From Bradyrhizobium sp. Arg816 (lineage in GTDB: Bacteria > Pseudomonadota > Alphaproteobacteria > Rhizobiales > Xanthobacteraceae), in assembly GCF_029989365.1 (NCBI RefSeq), contig NZ_JAPRAQ010000011.1, forward strand, positions 220,288-284,287: a stretch of 64,000 nucleotides of DNA, written 5' to 3'. Of this stretch, positions 33,536 to 42,404 are shown in pieces. The notes under the pieces were generated by a model. It saw only the letters and a list, made by a program, of their open reading frames with translations, was not told the origin of the DNA and made no database searches. The position numbers were made by a program, and so were the translations under genes. Position 1 is the stretch's first letter. Each line of letters opens with the position of its first letter.

Positions 33536-33864
33536 GTCTTGTCCTCCACGAAGGCGGCGAGGCGATCGAACTTCTCGGACCAGAATTGCGCGTAGCGATT
33601 GAGCCAGTTCATCGCCTGCTCCATCGGCTGTGCGGTGAGCCGGCAGGACACCGTGCGTCCGGTCTTCTCCCGCACGATCAGGCCCGCATCCGTGAGCACG
33701 TCGAGATGCTTCATGATCGCCGGCAGCGAGACCGGAAACGGCGCGGCCAGCTCGCTCACCGACAGGCCGTCCCGCTCGCCGAGCCGCGCGAGAAGGGCAC
33801 GCCGCGTCGGATCGGACAGCGCCGCAAAGGTCCGGTCGAGCGTCTCGTCTCTATACTTAACCAT
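33400..33864 (-). CDS. ArsR-family regulator
   Basis: From ATG 33864 the 154-residue protein begins MVKYRDETLDRTFAALSDPT, then RRALLARLGERDGLSVSELA and LPAIMKHLDVLTDAGLIVRE, a classic ArsR winged helix. It has no metal-binding ELCVCDL motif, as usual for the type paired with SRPBCC proteins. The last 45 residues are Pro, Arg and Ser rich and overlap the next gene; they look like read-through tail rather than a fold. Confidence 0.9.
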   Translation of the reverse strand: MVKYRDETLDRTFAALSDPTRRALLARLGERDGLSVSELAAPFPVSLPAIMKHLDVLTDAGLIVREKTGRTVSCRLTAQPMEQAMNWLNRYAQFWSEKFDRLAAFVEDKTWPTQPSTPIPAQPNIQASVPASRSRAGSAQGRKKSTPPGRKPRS

Positions 33865-33964
33865 TTGGTTTAGTATAGACGTGAACGAGAAGGCGTCAAG
33901 CAGGAACCCGCGCGTCCGGATCTGCACGACTGCGTGATCAGGCAGTGCTTAGTGTGAGGCGCGA

Positions 33965-34228
33965 CTAGTATGGCGGAACGCGCCGAGCGCGTAGTGACGG
34001 CTGAAGCGGCGGCCGTGCGACCATGTAGGCAGGATTTTGTGCGCAATAGCCCTTGCGGCCCGACGCGCTCAGCAGACACTGCTCGCGGGTCTGATAGGAA
34101 CAGTCGCCGGGATAGCCGTATTCCGAGTTCTGAATGCACCACGCGTAATCATAGTCCGCGCGCGCCGGGCTCCCGCCAGCGAGCCACACAAGGACTATGG
34201 TGCCCAGCACAAATTGCGCCTTGCACAT
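33965..34228 (-). CDS. DUF3551 exported protein, copy 1
   Basis: The 87-residue product has a signal peptide (FVLGTIVLVWLAGGSPARA) and a mature part DYAWCIQNSEYGYPGDCSYQ, TREQCLLSASGRKGYC. Four Cys residues are placed as in DUF3551, a short periplasmic family abundant in Bradyrhizobium. ATG 34228 has GGGAG upstream. Function unknown. Confidence 0.82.
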   Translation of the reverse strand: MCKAQFVLGTIVLVWLAGGSPARADYDYAWCIQNSEYGYPGDCSYQTREQCLLSASGRKGYCAQNPAYMVARPPLQPSLRARRVPPY

Positions 34229-34340
34229 GATCGATCTCCCATGTTCGCCGCGCGACATGCGACCTCACAGAGGGAAAGGCTTGCGGAGCCGGTTTATTCC
34301 GGAGCGGTCGCGCAAAAATACGCGGCTGCGCAATGCGCGG

Positions 34341-34619
34341 CTAGTACGGTGCAATGGGACGCGCGCGACGGTGCGGCCGAGGTTGCGGCTGCGGCGCCTG
34401 ACCATAGGCCACCATTGGATTGGGCCCGCAGTACAGCAAGCGGCCGGAGACGCTGGCCTGGCATTGTTCATAGGTGCTGTAGGCACATTCGCCGGGATAG
34501 TCATACTCGCCGCCCTGGGCGCACCAGGGATAGTCGCGGGCCGCCGCGGGCGTGATGGTGACGAAGCCGGCAAGGACCGTCGCGCCCAGCGTCAGCAGCG
34601 CCAATTGCGTCTTGCGCAT
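34341..34619 (-). CDS. DUF3551 exported protein, copy 2
   Basis: The 92-residue product is a paralogue of the neighbour: signal peptide LALLTLGATVLAGFVTITPA, mature DYPWCAQGGEYDYPGECAYS, TYEQCQASVSGRLLYC. The Cys pattern is the same. ATG 34619 has GGAG at suitable spacing. The two genes are 112 bases apart in tandem and arose by duplication. Confidence 0.83.
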   Translation of the reverse strand: MRKTQLALLTLGATVLAGFVTITPAAARDYPWCAQGGEYDYPGECAYSTYEQCQASVSGRLLYCGPNPMVAYGQAPQPQPRPHRRARPIAPY

Positions 34620-34768
34620 GTTCCAGACTCCTCTCTTCACAGCGCGAGATACGCGCCATGTATCATCAGGTTTCGCCGCGCCATTTTATTCCGGATCAAC
34701 GGAACGAAGTACGCAAGAAAAAAACCCTGCCAGGCGGCAGGGCTCCAATCTCAGGGATCACAAGATCG

Positions 34769-35743
34769 CTACTCGACCTTCAGGCCGGCGAACTCGACGA
34801 CCTTCTTCCACTTCTCGGTCTCGGCCTTGATCTCCTCGCCGAACGCCTCCGGCGTCTGCACCCGCGGCTCGCCGCCGAGTTCGACCAGGCGCTTGGTCAT
34901 GTCAGGCTCCTTCATGAGCGTATTGATCTCATTGTTGAGCTTGGCGATGATCTCCTTGGGCGTGTTCTTCGGCGCGCCCATGCCGAACAGCGCGCTGGCC
35001 TCGTAGTCCTTCACGGTCTCGGCGATCGCCTGCACGTCGGGCAGCTGCGGCGAGCGCTCCGTGGTGGTGACGCCGATCGCGCGAAGCGAGCCGGAGCGGA
35101 TGTGCTGGATGATCGAGGGCATGTTGTCGAAGATCACCTGCACCTGGCCGCCGAGCATGTCGGTGATCGCCGGCGCCGCGCCGCGATAGGGCACGTGCTG
35201 CATCTTGCAGCCGGTCATCGCCATGAACATCTCGCCGGATAGATGCACCGAGGTGCCGTTGCCGGACGAAGCCATGTTCACCTTGCCCGGATTGGCCTTC
35301 ACGTATTCGATGAATTCGGCGACGTTCTTGGCCGGAACGTCCTTGTTGACGGTCATCACGTTCGGCACCCGCTGGAACGAGGCGACCGGCGCGATGTCGC
35401 GCACGAAGTTGAATTTGAGGTTGGCGTAGAGCGAAGCGTTGATGAAGTTGGCCGGATTGACCAGCTGCAGCGTGTAGCCGTCGGGCTCGGCATTGACGAC
35501 CGATTCGGTGCCGATATTGTTGCCGGCGCCCGGCTTGTTCTCGATCACGAATTGCTGGCCGAGCCGCTCCGACAGCCGCTGACCGATCAGCCGCGCCAGG
35601 ATGTCGGTGGCGCCGCCCGGCGGATAGCCGACCACCCATTTCACGGGCCGGGCCGGATAGTCGGCGGCAAGGGCCTTCGACAGCGGGGTGGCTGCAAGCG
35701 GACTGGCTGCCAGCAGGCCCAGCGCGGTACGGCGAGTGATCAT
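34769..35743 (-). CDS. TctC/Bug-type periplasmic substrate-binding protein
   Basis: The 324-residue protein has a signal peptide with MITRRTALGLLAASPLAATP (RR motif, so possibly Tat), then YPARPVKWVVGYPPGGATDI, ENKPGAGNNIGTESVVNAEP, YVKANPGKVNMASSGNGTSV and FDNMPSIIQHIRSGSLRAIG. This is the receptor of tripartite tricarboxylate-type transport or an orphan binding protein. No TctA or TctB gene is near, so it is an orphan here. ATG 35743 gives the normal signal; the frame is open upstream. Confidence 0.93.
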   Translation of the reverse strand: MITRRTALGLLAASPLAATPLSKALAADYPARPVKWVVGYPPGGATDILARLIGQRLSERLGQQFVIENKPGAGNNIGTESVVNAEPDGYTLQLVNPANFINASLYANLKFNFVRDIAPVASFQRVPNVMTVNKDVPAKNVAEFIEYVKANPGKVNMASSGNGTSVHLSGEMFMAMTGCKMQHVPYRGAAPAITDMLGGQVQVIFDNMPSIIQHIRSGSLRAIGVTTTERSPQLPDVQAIAETVKDYEASALFGMGAPKNTPKEIIAKLNNEINTLMKEPDMTKRLVELGGEPRVQTPEAFGEEIKAETEKWKKVVEFAGLKVE

Positions 35744-35869
35744 CTCAAGGGTTCTCCCAACGTGTTGTTCTTGAAAGCCAGATGGCTTCAAAGTGGCGTC
35801 GACGCGGTTGTAACAAAGCTTGCCGCAGGCGCAAAGTGCGCCCGGCGCATCACGACGAAAGGATAAGGC

Positions 35870-36280
35870 ATGCCGGTCAAGGTCGAAGCCCTCGATCATC
35901 TCGTCATCAACGTCGCCGACGTCGCAGTGACCTCCGAGTGGTACCGCAAGATTCTCGGCATGGAAGTCATGGTGTTCGACCCCGGCGGCGGCAAAGCGCC
36001 GCGGACTTCGTTGCAATTCGGTAACCAGAAGATCAACGTCCGGCCGCGCGATGCCGACAAGGTGGAGTGGTTCACCGCGGACCATCAGACCGCCGGCAGC
36101 GAGGATCTGTGCTTCCTCACCTCTGCCGCGCCCGACGAGGTGGTGGCGCATTTGAAGGCACATGGCGTCGCGATCGAGGAAGGCCCGGTTCCCAAGCAGG
36201 GCGCCCGCGGCACGCTGCGCTCGGTCTATTGCCGGGATCCCGATGGCAGCCTGATCGAGATTTCGTCGTACGAGGATTGA
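35870..36280 (+). CDS. VOC (glyoxalase/dioxygenase) family protein
   Basis: The 136-residue product has two beta-alpha-beta-beta-beta halves: VEALDHLVINVADVAVTSEW (His ligand), YRKILGMEVMVFDPGGG, then EDLCFLTSAAPDEVVAHLKA and SVYCRDPDGSLIEISSYED (Glu ligand). It resembles the virulence-protein-like branch of the VOC family. Substrate unknown. It is divergent from the binding-protein gene. Confidence 0.92.
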   Translation: MPVKVEALDHLVINVADVAVTSEWYRKILGMEVMVFDPGGGKAPRTSLQFGNQKINVRPRDADKVEWFTADHQTAGSEDLCFLTSAAPDEVVAHLKAHGVAIEEGPVPKQGARGTLRSVYCRDPDGSLIEISSYED

Positions 36281-36441
36281 GGCTCTCCGGCGCCAACCGA
36301 TGGCGGGAGGACGCGATCATCCCAAAGCAGCCGCCATCAAGATGCTGGCCTGCACGGGAGAATTCATGCCACTTCAACAAACCGAAGATGGTGGGCACGG
36401 CGCGCGAAGGGCGCGCCTTTGCCCACCCTACGGCATCTCGC

Positions 36442-37536
36442 TCAAAACGATCCCAGCGCCACCGGGCGGAACGCCTGCAGCAGTTGCTGATCCAGCTTGC
36501 CGCCCATGCCTTCCATCATCGTGAAGGCGCGCGAGTGGGTGAAGGGCATGCGGTAGGCGCGCTTCTCCACCAGTGCGGCGTAGATGTCGACGATCGTCGT
36601 GACCCGCACGATGTCGCTGATCTGGTTCGACGACAGGCCGTTCGGATAGCCAGAGCCGTCGAGGAATTCGTGGTGATGCAGCACGACGTCGAGCATCTCC
36701 GGCGGGAAGCCGCCCTGCTCCGCGAGCGCGTCATAGCCGCGGCGCGGATGCTGGCGCACCTCGGCCATCTCCTCGTCGGTGAGCTTGCCCGGCTTGTCGA
36801 GCAGCGCGGAAGGAACGAAGGCCTTGCCGACATCGTGCAACAGCGCGGCGCGGGTCAGGCGACGCTGGTCGTCCTCGCGCATGCCGAGATGCTGCGCGAA
36901 GGCAACGGCGAAGCCGGTGACGAACAGGCAGTGGCGGTAGCTGCCGACATGATGGCAGCCGACGGTGGTGAGCCATTCGCGCAGCGAGGAGTGCTTGATC
37001 GCCTTCAGGATCTTGCTCTCGGCGGCGATGACGTCGTCGAAGGTCAGGGGCACGCCGAGCGGCAGCTTCTCGAACATCTTCGCCAGCACCGCATGCGCCG
37101 CCTCGACGCCGCGGTTGAGCGTCTTGCCGCGATCGGTTGCGTCATAGGTGGCGGTGTCGGGGAACGCGGCGCGGATGCGTTGCAGGATGTCCTCGGGCCG
37201 GAGCGGCCGTGAGATCGTGTCGGTGGCGCCCAGCGCCCAGGCCTGCATGGTGCCGTGATGCAGGGCATCGGCGAGCACGAACAGCCGCGGCATCGTGCGA
37301 TAGGCGTCGCCGCGCAGCTTGTTGCGGACCCGCTGCACGCTCTCGGGCGAACGCAGATTGATGTCGACCACGAGACCGGACAGATCGCGCGACGGCTGCT
37401 CGGGAATGTCCTGCGTCGTCACCGTCGAAACGTCGCCCACGGCCTTCAGGATGCTGGCAAGCTCGGTGCTCTCGTCGCTCCGGTCGGAAGCGAGCAAGAG
37501 CCGGCGTTTGGCGGCGGATTTGGCTGGCGCGTTCAT
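36442..37536 (-). CDS. HD-GYP domain protein with receiver-like N-terminus
   Basis: The 364-residue protein has an N-terminal receiver-like domain (SGLVVDINLRSPESVQRV with a possible phospho-Asp, then RPLRPEDIL) and a C-terminal HD-GYP domain. The domain shows HD in ALLHDVGKAFVPSALLDKPG, then HHHEFLDGSGYPNGL, the GYP signature. Such enzymes break down cyclic di-GMP. Both the HD and GYP motifs are intact, so activity is likely. The receiver is diverged, with Arg in place of the usual Lys near SRPL. Confidence 0.92.
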   Translation of the reverse strand: MNAPAKSAAKRRLLLASDRSDESTELASILKAVGDVSTVTTQDIPEQPSRDLSGLVVDINLRSPESVQRVRNKLRGDAYRTMPRLFVLADALHHGTMQAWALGATDTISRPLRPEDILQRIRAAFPDTATYDATDRGKTLNRGVEAAHAVLAKMFEKLPLGVPLTFDDVIAAESKILKAIKHSSLREWLTTVGCHHVGSYRHCLFVTGFAVAFAQHLGMREDDQRRLTRAALLHDVGKAFVPSALLDKPGKLTDEEMAEVRQHPRRGYDALAEQGGFPPEMLDVVLHHHEFLDGSGYPNGLSSNQISDIVRVTTIVDIYAALVEKRAYRMPFTHSRAFTMMEGMGGKLDQQLLQAFRPVALGSF

Positions 37537-38014
37537 GGCTTCCCCAGAGCACGGGAGTTTATTTGGCGTCAGCCTAAGCCGGATCAGGTTCTCCGGCCCT
37601 TAAGAGGCGTGCTCAATGGAACCCTGCGGAATTGCGCGCAATTTTAGGGATTTTGGGTTCCGGCACGATTCCAATCGCAAACAGCGAAAACAACCCCATG
37701 CACAGTAGACGGGGCCTTGATGGGAAAGGAGAATTTGGGGCGCTCTCGCCCACTCTCCGCTGTCGTCGCCCGGCTTGCCGTCTTCGCTAAAAGCTACGCC
37801 GGCCCAACACCGAGAGCCCGGCAAAGCCATTGGCGGAGCCGGGACCGGGCGACCCAGTACGCCGAGGCGGCGCGGCCGGAGCCGAGAGGCCGCGGCGTAC
37901 TGGATGCCCCGCTTTCGCGGGGCATGACAGCGAGATTGTGGAGACGCCTACCAAAACAAATCCGCCGGAAGTTGCCTTCCGGCGGATCAGCTTACTTGGC
38001 AATTACGCCTCGCC
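37537..38014. other. Leader and spacer upstream of the HD-GYP gene
   Basis: No gene is supported. The HD-GYP side holds a hairpin at 37578-37597 (GCCGGA paired with TCCGGC, eight-base loop). The other side holds the palindromic repeat at 37830-37930. The bases between them show nothing I can name. Confidence 0.45.
37830..37930. repeat. Intergenic palindromic repeat, CCAGTACGCCG family
   Basis: CCCAGTACGCCGAGGCGG is mirrored about 45 bases later by GCCGCGGCGTACTGGATG, and GCCCCGCTTTCGCGGGGC follows. This is the same repeat type as at 32106-32300. It stands between divergent-to-tandem genes and may fold in RNA. Confidence 0.7.
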
Positions 38015-40297
38015 TTACGCCTTCATGCCCGCCTTCACGGCCTCGGCCGTGATCGGCAGGGCCCGAATGCGGGCGCCTGAGGCGTTGAAGATGGCGTTGC
38101 CGATTGCCGGGGCGATGACCGTCACCGCGGGCTCGCCGACGCCGGTGGCTTTTTCGCCATTGGCGATCACGGCGATCGCGACCTCGGGCATCTGGCTCAT
38201 GCGCAAGGGCGTGTAGCTGTCGAAGTTGGTCTGTTCGATGCCACCGTCCTTGAGCGTCGCCTTCTCATACATCGCCAGCGACAGTCCCCACAGCGCCGCA
38301 CCCTCGACCTGGGCACGGATGTTGTCGGGATGCACCTGCGTGCCGACGTCGGTTGCGACCGTGAGCTTCTTCACGGTCACCTCGCCCGACGGCGCCACCG
38401 CGACATGGGCGACGCACGCCGTCCAGCTCGCGGTCGCGCGTTCCTGCGAGGAGACGCAGGCCACGCCCATGCCCTCGCCTTTCGGCAATTGCTTGGTGCC
38501 GTAGCCGGACAGCCCCATCGCGGCGAGCAGCGTGTTGCGCAGCCGCTGCGCGCCGCCGTCGTTCTTGCCCTTGCCGTCGAGCAGCGCGATGCGGAATTGC
38601 GCCGGATCCTTGCCGGTCGCAGCCGCGATCTCGTCGATCATGCTTTCGACCGCCCAGAAGGTCCAGCCGGGCGCCACCGAGCGAAGCTGCCCGGACGGCG
38701 TCGCATTGTGAGCGAGCTCGTTCTTGATCGCGCGCACATAATGGTTGGGCACGGTGTAGAAGAAGTCGGCCCCGTTCACCGTGAAGGAATCGAGCGGGCC
38801 CTTCTTGTCGACCGAGGGCGTCAGGAAGTCGGGGATGCCCCAGCGCGCGGTCGGCCAGGCCGAGACGACGTCGTGGCTGAGCGCGACGAGCTTGCCGTCG
38901 CCATCCACGCCGGCCTTGACCTTCTGGTAGGTGAGCGGACGCGAGAAATCCATCGTCATGTCGTTCTCGCGCGTGTAGATCACCTTCACCGGCTTGCCGA
39001 TGGCCTTCGCCGCCTGCACCGCCGGCACCATCATGTCGGCATCGAGCCTGCGGCCAAAACCGCCGCCGAGCCACATCTGGTGCATCACCACGAACTTCGG
39101 ATCGATCCCGGCGGCGCCTGCCGCAATCGCGCCGGAGCGCGTCGCGAACTGGTTGCCGGAATAGATGTGCAGTATGTCGCCCTTGAACTCCGCGGTAGCG
39201 TTCATCGGCTCCATCGGCGCGTGGATGTTGATACTGGTGGTGTACTCCGCCTCCAGCACTTTTGCGGCCGAACCGAACGCCGCGTTGGGATCGCCGTCCT
39301 TGACGAAGAACTGGCCGGAATCCTCGAGCTTCTGAAGCCGCTTGGCTTCGTCGAGCAGCGACTCGCTCGAGACCTTCGCGTTCGGACCGCCGTCATAGGC
39401 GATCTTCAGCGCCGCGGCCGCCTTCTTGGCATTGGCATAGGTGCTGGCGACCGCGACGACCCAGCCGGTTGTCGTGCCGGTCTTGTCGTCGAGGGTGACG
39501 GCCTTGATGAAGCCCGGCACCTTCTTCGCAGCCGAGTCGTCGACCGACTTCACCGTGGCGCCGAAGCGCACCGGCGGCGTCACCACCGCGCCATAGACCA
39601 TGCCCGGCAGCATCACGTCGATGCCGTACTTGGCCGTGCCATTGGTCTTGGAGGGGATGTCGAGCTGCGGCACCGACACGCCGATCATGGTGTATTGGTC
39701 CGGCGTCTTCAGCTTGATCGCCTTCAGCTCGTCCGGCGTGAAGGTCTTGGTCGCCTTGCCGCTCTTCACGACGTCGGCGAACGACATCTGCTTCTTCGAC
39801 TTCGGATGCGAGATCACGGAATCGCGCACCACGAGCTCCGACGCCGGCACGCCCATCGCGGCCGCCGCGCCTTCCGTCAATGCCGTCCGTCCGGCTGCGC
39901 CGGCCCGGCTCATCGCGTCGAAGTTCATCATGGTCGACCAGCTACCGCCGGTGATCTGCGCACCCAGCACGGGGTCGTTGAACTTCGGATCGTTGGAGGC
40001 GAGCGCGACGCGCATGTCGCTCCACTTCGCGCCCAATTCCTCGCAGACGATCTGGGCCATGGTGGAGGCGATGTGCTGGCCCATGTCGGCCTTGCCGCAG
40101 GTCACGGTGACCAGGCCATCGGGTGCGATCGCGTACCAGACGCTCGGCTCGAAGTTTGAAGGCGCAGCAAGCGCCTCACCGATGCCGGGCACGCCGGCAT
40201 AGCCGAGCACGAGGCCGGTCGCTGCCGTGCCGACCAGGAAGGAGCGGCGGCTGAGATCGGCCGTCTCGGCTGTGATGGTGTTCACGTGCTTATTCAT
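38015..40297 (-). CDS. Molybdopterin-binding subunit, IorB-like aldehyde/isoquinoline oxidoreductase
   Basis: The 760-residue protein begins with a Tat signal (DLSRRSFLVGTAATGLVLGY). It then shows molybdopterin motifs: GQHIASTMAQIVCEELGAKW, TGGSWSTMMNFDAMSRAGAA, MHQMWLGGGFGRRLDADMM and the late GVGEPAVTVIAPAIGNAIFN with the catalytic Glu. This is the single-chain large subunit of the IorAB type, which acts in the periplasm on N-heterocycles or aldehydes. GGAGG before ATG 40297 and a four-base overlap with the small subunit confirm the start. The frame runs on to 41104, but that is not coding. Confidence 0.94.
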   Translation of the reverse strand: MNKHVNTITAETADLSRRSFLVGTAATGLVLGYAGVPGIGEALAAPSNFEPSVWYAIAPDGLVTVTCGKADMGQHIASTMAQIVCEELGAKWSDMRVALASNDPKFNDPVLGAQITGGSWSTMMNFDAMSRAGAAGRTALTEGAAAAMGVPASELVVRDSVISHPKSKKQMSFADVVKSGKATKTFTPDELKAIKLKTPDQYTMIGVSVPQLDIPSKTNGTAKYGIDVMLPGMVYGAVVTPPVRFGATVKSVDDSAAKKVPGFIKAVTLDDKTGTTTGWVVAVASTYANAKKAAAALKIAYDGGPNAKVSSESLLDEAKRLQKLEDSGQFFVKDGDPNAAFGSAAKVLEAEYTTSINIHAPMEPMNATAEFKGDILHIYSGNQFATRSGAIAAGAAGIDPKFVVMHQMWLGGGFGRRLDADMMVPAVQAAKAIGKPVKVIYTRENDMTMDFSRPLTYQKVKAGVDGDGKLVALSHDVVSAWPTARWGIPDFLTPSVDKKGPLDSFTVNGADFFYTVPNHYVRAIKNELAHNATPSGQLRSVAPGWTFWAVESMIDEIAAATGKDPAQFRIALLDGKGKNDGGAQRLRNTLLAAMGLSGYGTKQLPKGEGMGVACVSSQERATASWTACVAHVAVAPSGEVTVKKLTVATDVGTQVHPDNIRAQVEGAALWGLSLAMYEKATLKDGGIEQTNFDSYTPLRMSQMPEVAIAVIANGEKATGVGEPAVTVIAPAIGNAIFNASGARIRALPITAEAVKAGMKA

Positions 40298-40785
40298 GTG
40301 GGCCTCCGTTCGTTGCCGGAGACGGATGCGGTGCGCATCTCGGTAGCGGCGCGCATGATCGCCTTCTGGATCCGCGAATAGGTCATGCAACGGCAGAGAT
40401 TGCCGTCCATATGCGCCACGACCTCCTCCTTGGTCGGATTGGCATTCTTGCCCAGCAGCGAGGCCGCCTGCATGATCTGCCCGGACTGGCAGTAGCCGCA
40501 TTGCGGCACCTGCTCGGCGATCCACGCCTTCTGCAGCGGATGATCGCCCTTGGCGGAGAGGCCTTCGATGGTGGTGATCTTCTTGCCGGCGACATCGCCG
40601 ACCATGGTCTGGCACGAGCGCACGGCTTCGCCGTTGACGTGCACGGTACAGGCACCGCACAGCCCGGCACCGCAGCCGAACTTGGTGCCGGTCATCTGCA
40701 ATTGCTCGCGGATCGCCCAGAGGAGCGGCGTGTCGTTCGCCGCATCCACGGACAGACTCCGCCCGTTGATGGTGAGAGTTGGCAT
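40294..40785 (-). CDS. 2Fe-2S subunit of the IorAB-like oxidoreductase
   Basis: The 163-residue product has a plant-type 2Fe-2S site (GTKFGCGAGLCGACTVHVNG, with a later Cys at RSCQTM) and a second helical site (PQCGYCQSGQIMQAASLL and GNLCRCMTYSRIQ). It passes electrons from the molybdenum subunit. It is the first gene of the two-gene operon. ATG 40785 gives the normal N-terminus PTLTINGRSLSV; the frame is open a little upstream. Confidence 0.94.
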   Translation of the reverse strand: MPTLTINGRSLSVDAANDTPLLWAIREQLQMTGTKFGCGAGLCGACTVHVNGEAVRSCQTMVGDVAGKKITTIEGLSAKGDHPLQKAWIAEQVPQCGYCQSGQIMQAASLLGKNANPTKEEVVAHMDGNLCRCMTYSRIQKAIMRAATEMRTASVSGNERRPT

Positions 40786-41097
40786 AGGCGTCTTCCCCTG
40801 CCGGTGCATGAAGCCGCTTACGGCGGCAACTTGAACAGTGGACGCCCACCGGACTGGCGCCCACCTTGATCGCGAGAATGATCGGGTTCGCAGCCAGAGG
40901 CAAATGCAATTTGGAATCGATCGAAACTATCGCGGCACTCGCTCGTTGTGCGCTGCGACAGCGGCGTTGATGCAGCGACTGGACGCAACAGACAGCGCGT
41001 CGCACACGCGTGCCATCGCGTTCAGACAGTTTCTTCCAGGTAACCCGTCGGGCTAGGATCGACGCGAAAACAACAAACAGTATAAAGAGGGGGAGAC
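40786..41097. other. Divergent promoter region
   Basis: The spacer separates the IorAB-like operon from the rightward alpha/beta hydrolase. No gene or repeat is seen. AAAGAGGGGGAGAC at its right end is the hydrolase ribosome-binding site. Confidence 0.45.
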
Positions 41098-41862
41098 ATG
41101 CCAAGGATCGATCGGGACGGCGTCGGGATCTACTACGAAGTTCATGGCGAGGGTCCGCCGCTGTTGCTCACCCACGGCTATTCCTCGACCTCGGCGATGT
41201 GGCATGGCCAGGTCGACGCGCTCGCGAAGGACCACAAGCTCATCCTGTGGGACATGCGCGGCCACGGCCAGTCCGACTATCCCGACGATCCCCATGCCTA
41301 TGGCGAAGCGCTCACCGTCGGAGACATGGCCGCGATCCTCGATGCGGTCGGCGCCGAGCGCGCCATCATCGGCGGGCTCTCGCTTGGGGGCTACATGTCG
41401 CTCGCGTTCTATCGCGCTTACCCGCAACGCGCCCGTGCCCTGCTGATCATCGACACCGGCCCCGGCTTCAAGAAGGACGACGCGCGCGAGGCCTGGAATG
41501 CGCGGGCGCTTGCGACCGCCGACAAGCTCGACCATGAAGGTCTCGACATGCTGAAGTCGGCGACACGCGAGCGCGCCACCGCGAGCCATCGCAACGCCAG
41601 GGGATTGGCGCTCGCCGCACGCGGCATGCTGACCCAGCGCGACGCCCGCGTGATCGAGCTGCTCCCCGACATCAAGGTGCCCTGCCTGATCGTGGTGGGT
41701 GCCGACGACGCGCCGTTCCTCGCCGCGTCCGACTACATGGCCGCAAAGATCCCCGGCGCACAAAAGGTCGTGATTCCCGCCGCCGGTCACGCCGTCAACA
41801 TCGATCAGCCCAAGGCTTTTATTGACGCGGTGATGCCTTTCCTGAAGAACTTGCCGGGATAG
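41098..41862 (+). CDS. Alpha/beta hydrolase
   Basis: The 254-residue protein has the full set: LLLTHGYSSTSAMWHGQVDA (oxyanion), WDMRGHGQSDYPDDPHAYGE, GGLSLGGYMSLAFYRAYP with Ser nucleophile, VVGADDAPFLAASDY with Asp, and IPAAGHAVNIDQP with His. It is a cytoplasmic esterase or C-C hydrolase; substrate unknown. No signal peptide. A small exported protein follows 24 bases later. Confidence 0.93.
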   Translation: MPRIDRDGVGIYYEVHGEGPPLLLTHGYSSTSAMWHGQVDALAKDHKLILWDMRGHGQSDYPDDPHAYGEALTVGDMAAILDAVGAERAIIGGLSLGGYMSLAFYRAYPQRARALLIIDTGPGFKKDDAREAWNARALATADKLDHEGLDMLKSATRERATASHRNARGLALAARGMLTQRDARVIELLPDIKVPCLIVVGADDAPFLAASDYMAAKIPGAQKVVIPAAGHAVNIDQPKAFIDAVMPFLKNLPG

Positions 41863-41886
41863 GACGGTCGGACAGGGACACTGGCA

Positions 41887-42222
41887 ATGAAGCAAGCGAT
41901 ACTGGCTGCGAGCGCGGTGCTGCTATCGATGTCTGCGCAGGCCGAGCCGTTCGGCGGCACGCCGCCGCGCCGGCCCTTCGTTGCGACCTTGTCGAACAAC
42001 ACGCCGCTCGCCTTCGGCATGGATGCCGGGCAGACCGCGCGGGCACTGGGGCAGCCGCTGCAATATGTGCGCGGGCGGCCCGGCAACGAGATCTATCTCG
42101 CGCTTCGCAACCTCGGCGGCAGCGGACTGATCCCCTACCGCCACCGCCTGTTCCTGCAGTTCCGTCACGGACGGCTGGCGGGATGGAAGGAAGACTACGG
42201 CGAGAACTGGATGTGGGAGTGA
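41887..42222 (+). CDS. Exported protein, 111 residues
   Basis: A signal peptide (MKQAILAASAVLLSMSAQA) is followed by FGGTPPRRPFVATLSNNTPL, AFGMDAGQTARALGQPLQYV and PYRHRLFLQFRHGRLAGWKE with DYGENWMWE. The GM-AGQTARALG part recalls the BamE/SmpA-like fold of small envelope proteins. Periplasmic; role unknown. Cotranscription with the alpha/beta hydrolase is likely. Confidence 0.72.
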   Translation: MKQAILAASAVLLSMSAQAEPFGGTPPRRPFVATLSNNTPLAFGMDAGQTARALGQPLQYVRGRPGNEIYLALRNLGGSGLIPYRHRLFLQFRHGRLAGWKEDYGENWMWE

Positions 42223-42242
42223 GTGCGGCCGCACAACCGCTT

Positions 42243-42361
42243 CCCCTCATCCTGAGGAGCTTGCAAAGCAAGCGTCTCGAAGGATGAAGGCCCCGCTGAT
42301 GCGTCACGGGCCTCTATCCTTCGAGACGCGCTCGGTTGGAGCGCTCCTCAGGATGAGGGCA
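42243..42361. repeat. Intergenic inverted repeat, CCTCATCCTGAGGAG family
   Basis: CCTCATCCTGAGGAGC and GCGTCTCGAAGGATGA are mirrored by ATCCTTCGAGACGCGC and GCTCCTCAGGATGAGG across a 25-base loop. This is a common alphaproteobacterial intergenic repeat. It recurs at 62216-62344. It lies between two genes on the same strand and could end or weaken transcription. Confidence 0.75.
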
Positions 42362-42404
42362 GAGAGCTGAAATTTCGGATCGACAACCAAGAAGGACAAC
42401 CCGC

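Noticed and set aside
37570..37660. TPP riboswitch before the HD-GYP gene
   Set aside because: GAACCTGATCCGG is present on the minus strand, but the CTGAGA element and the pairing stems are missing, and the gene has no link to thiamine.
40298..41104. Long frame that would extend the molybdopterin subunit by 269 residues
   Set aside because: The extension overlaps the 2Fe-2S gene in another frame and has random composition. The Tat signal and GGAGG at 40297 mark the true start.
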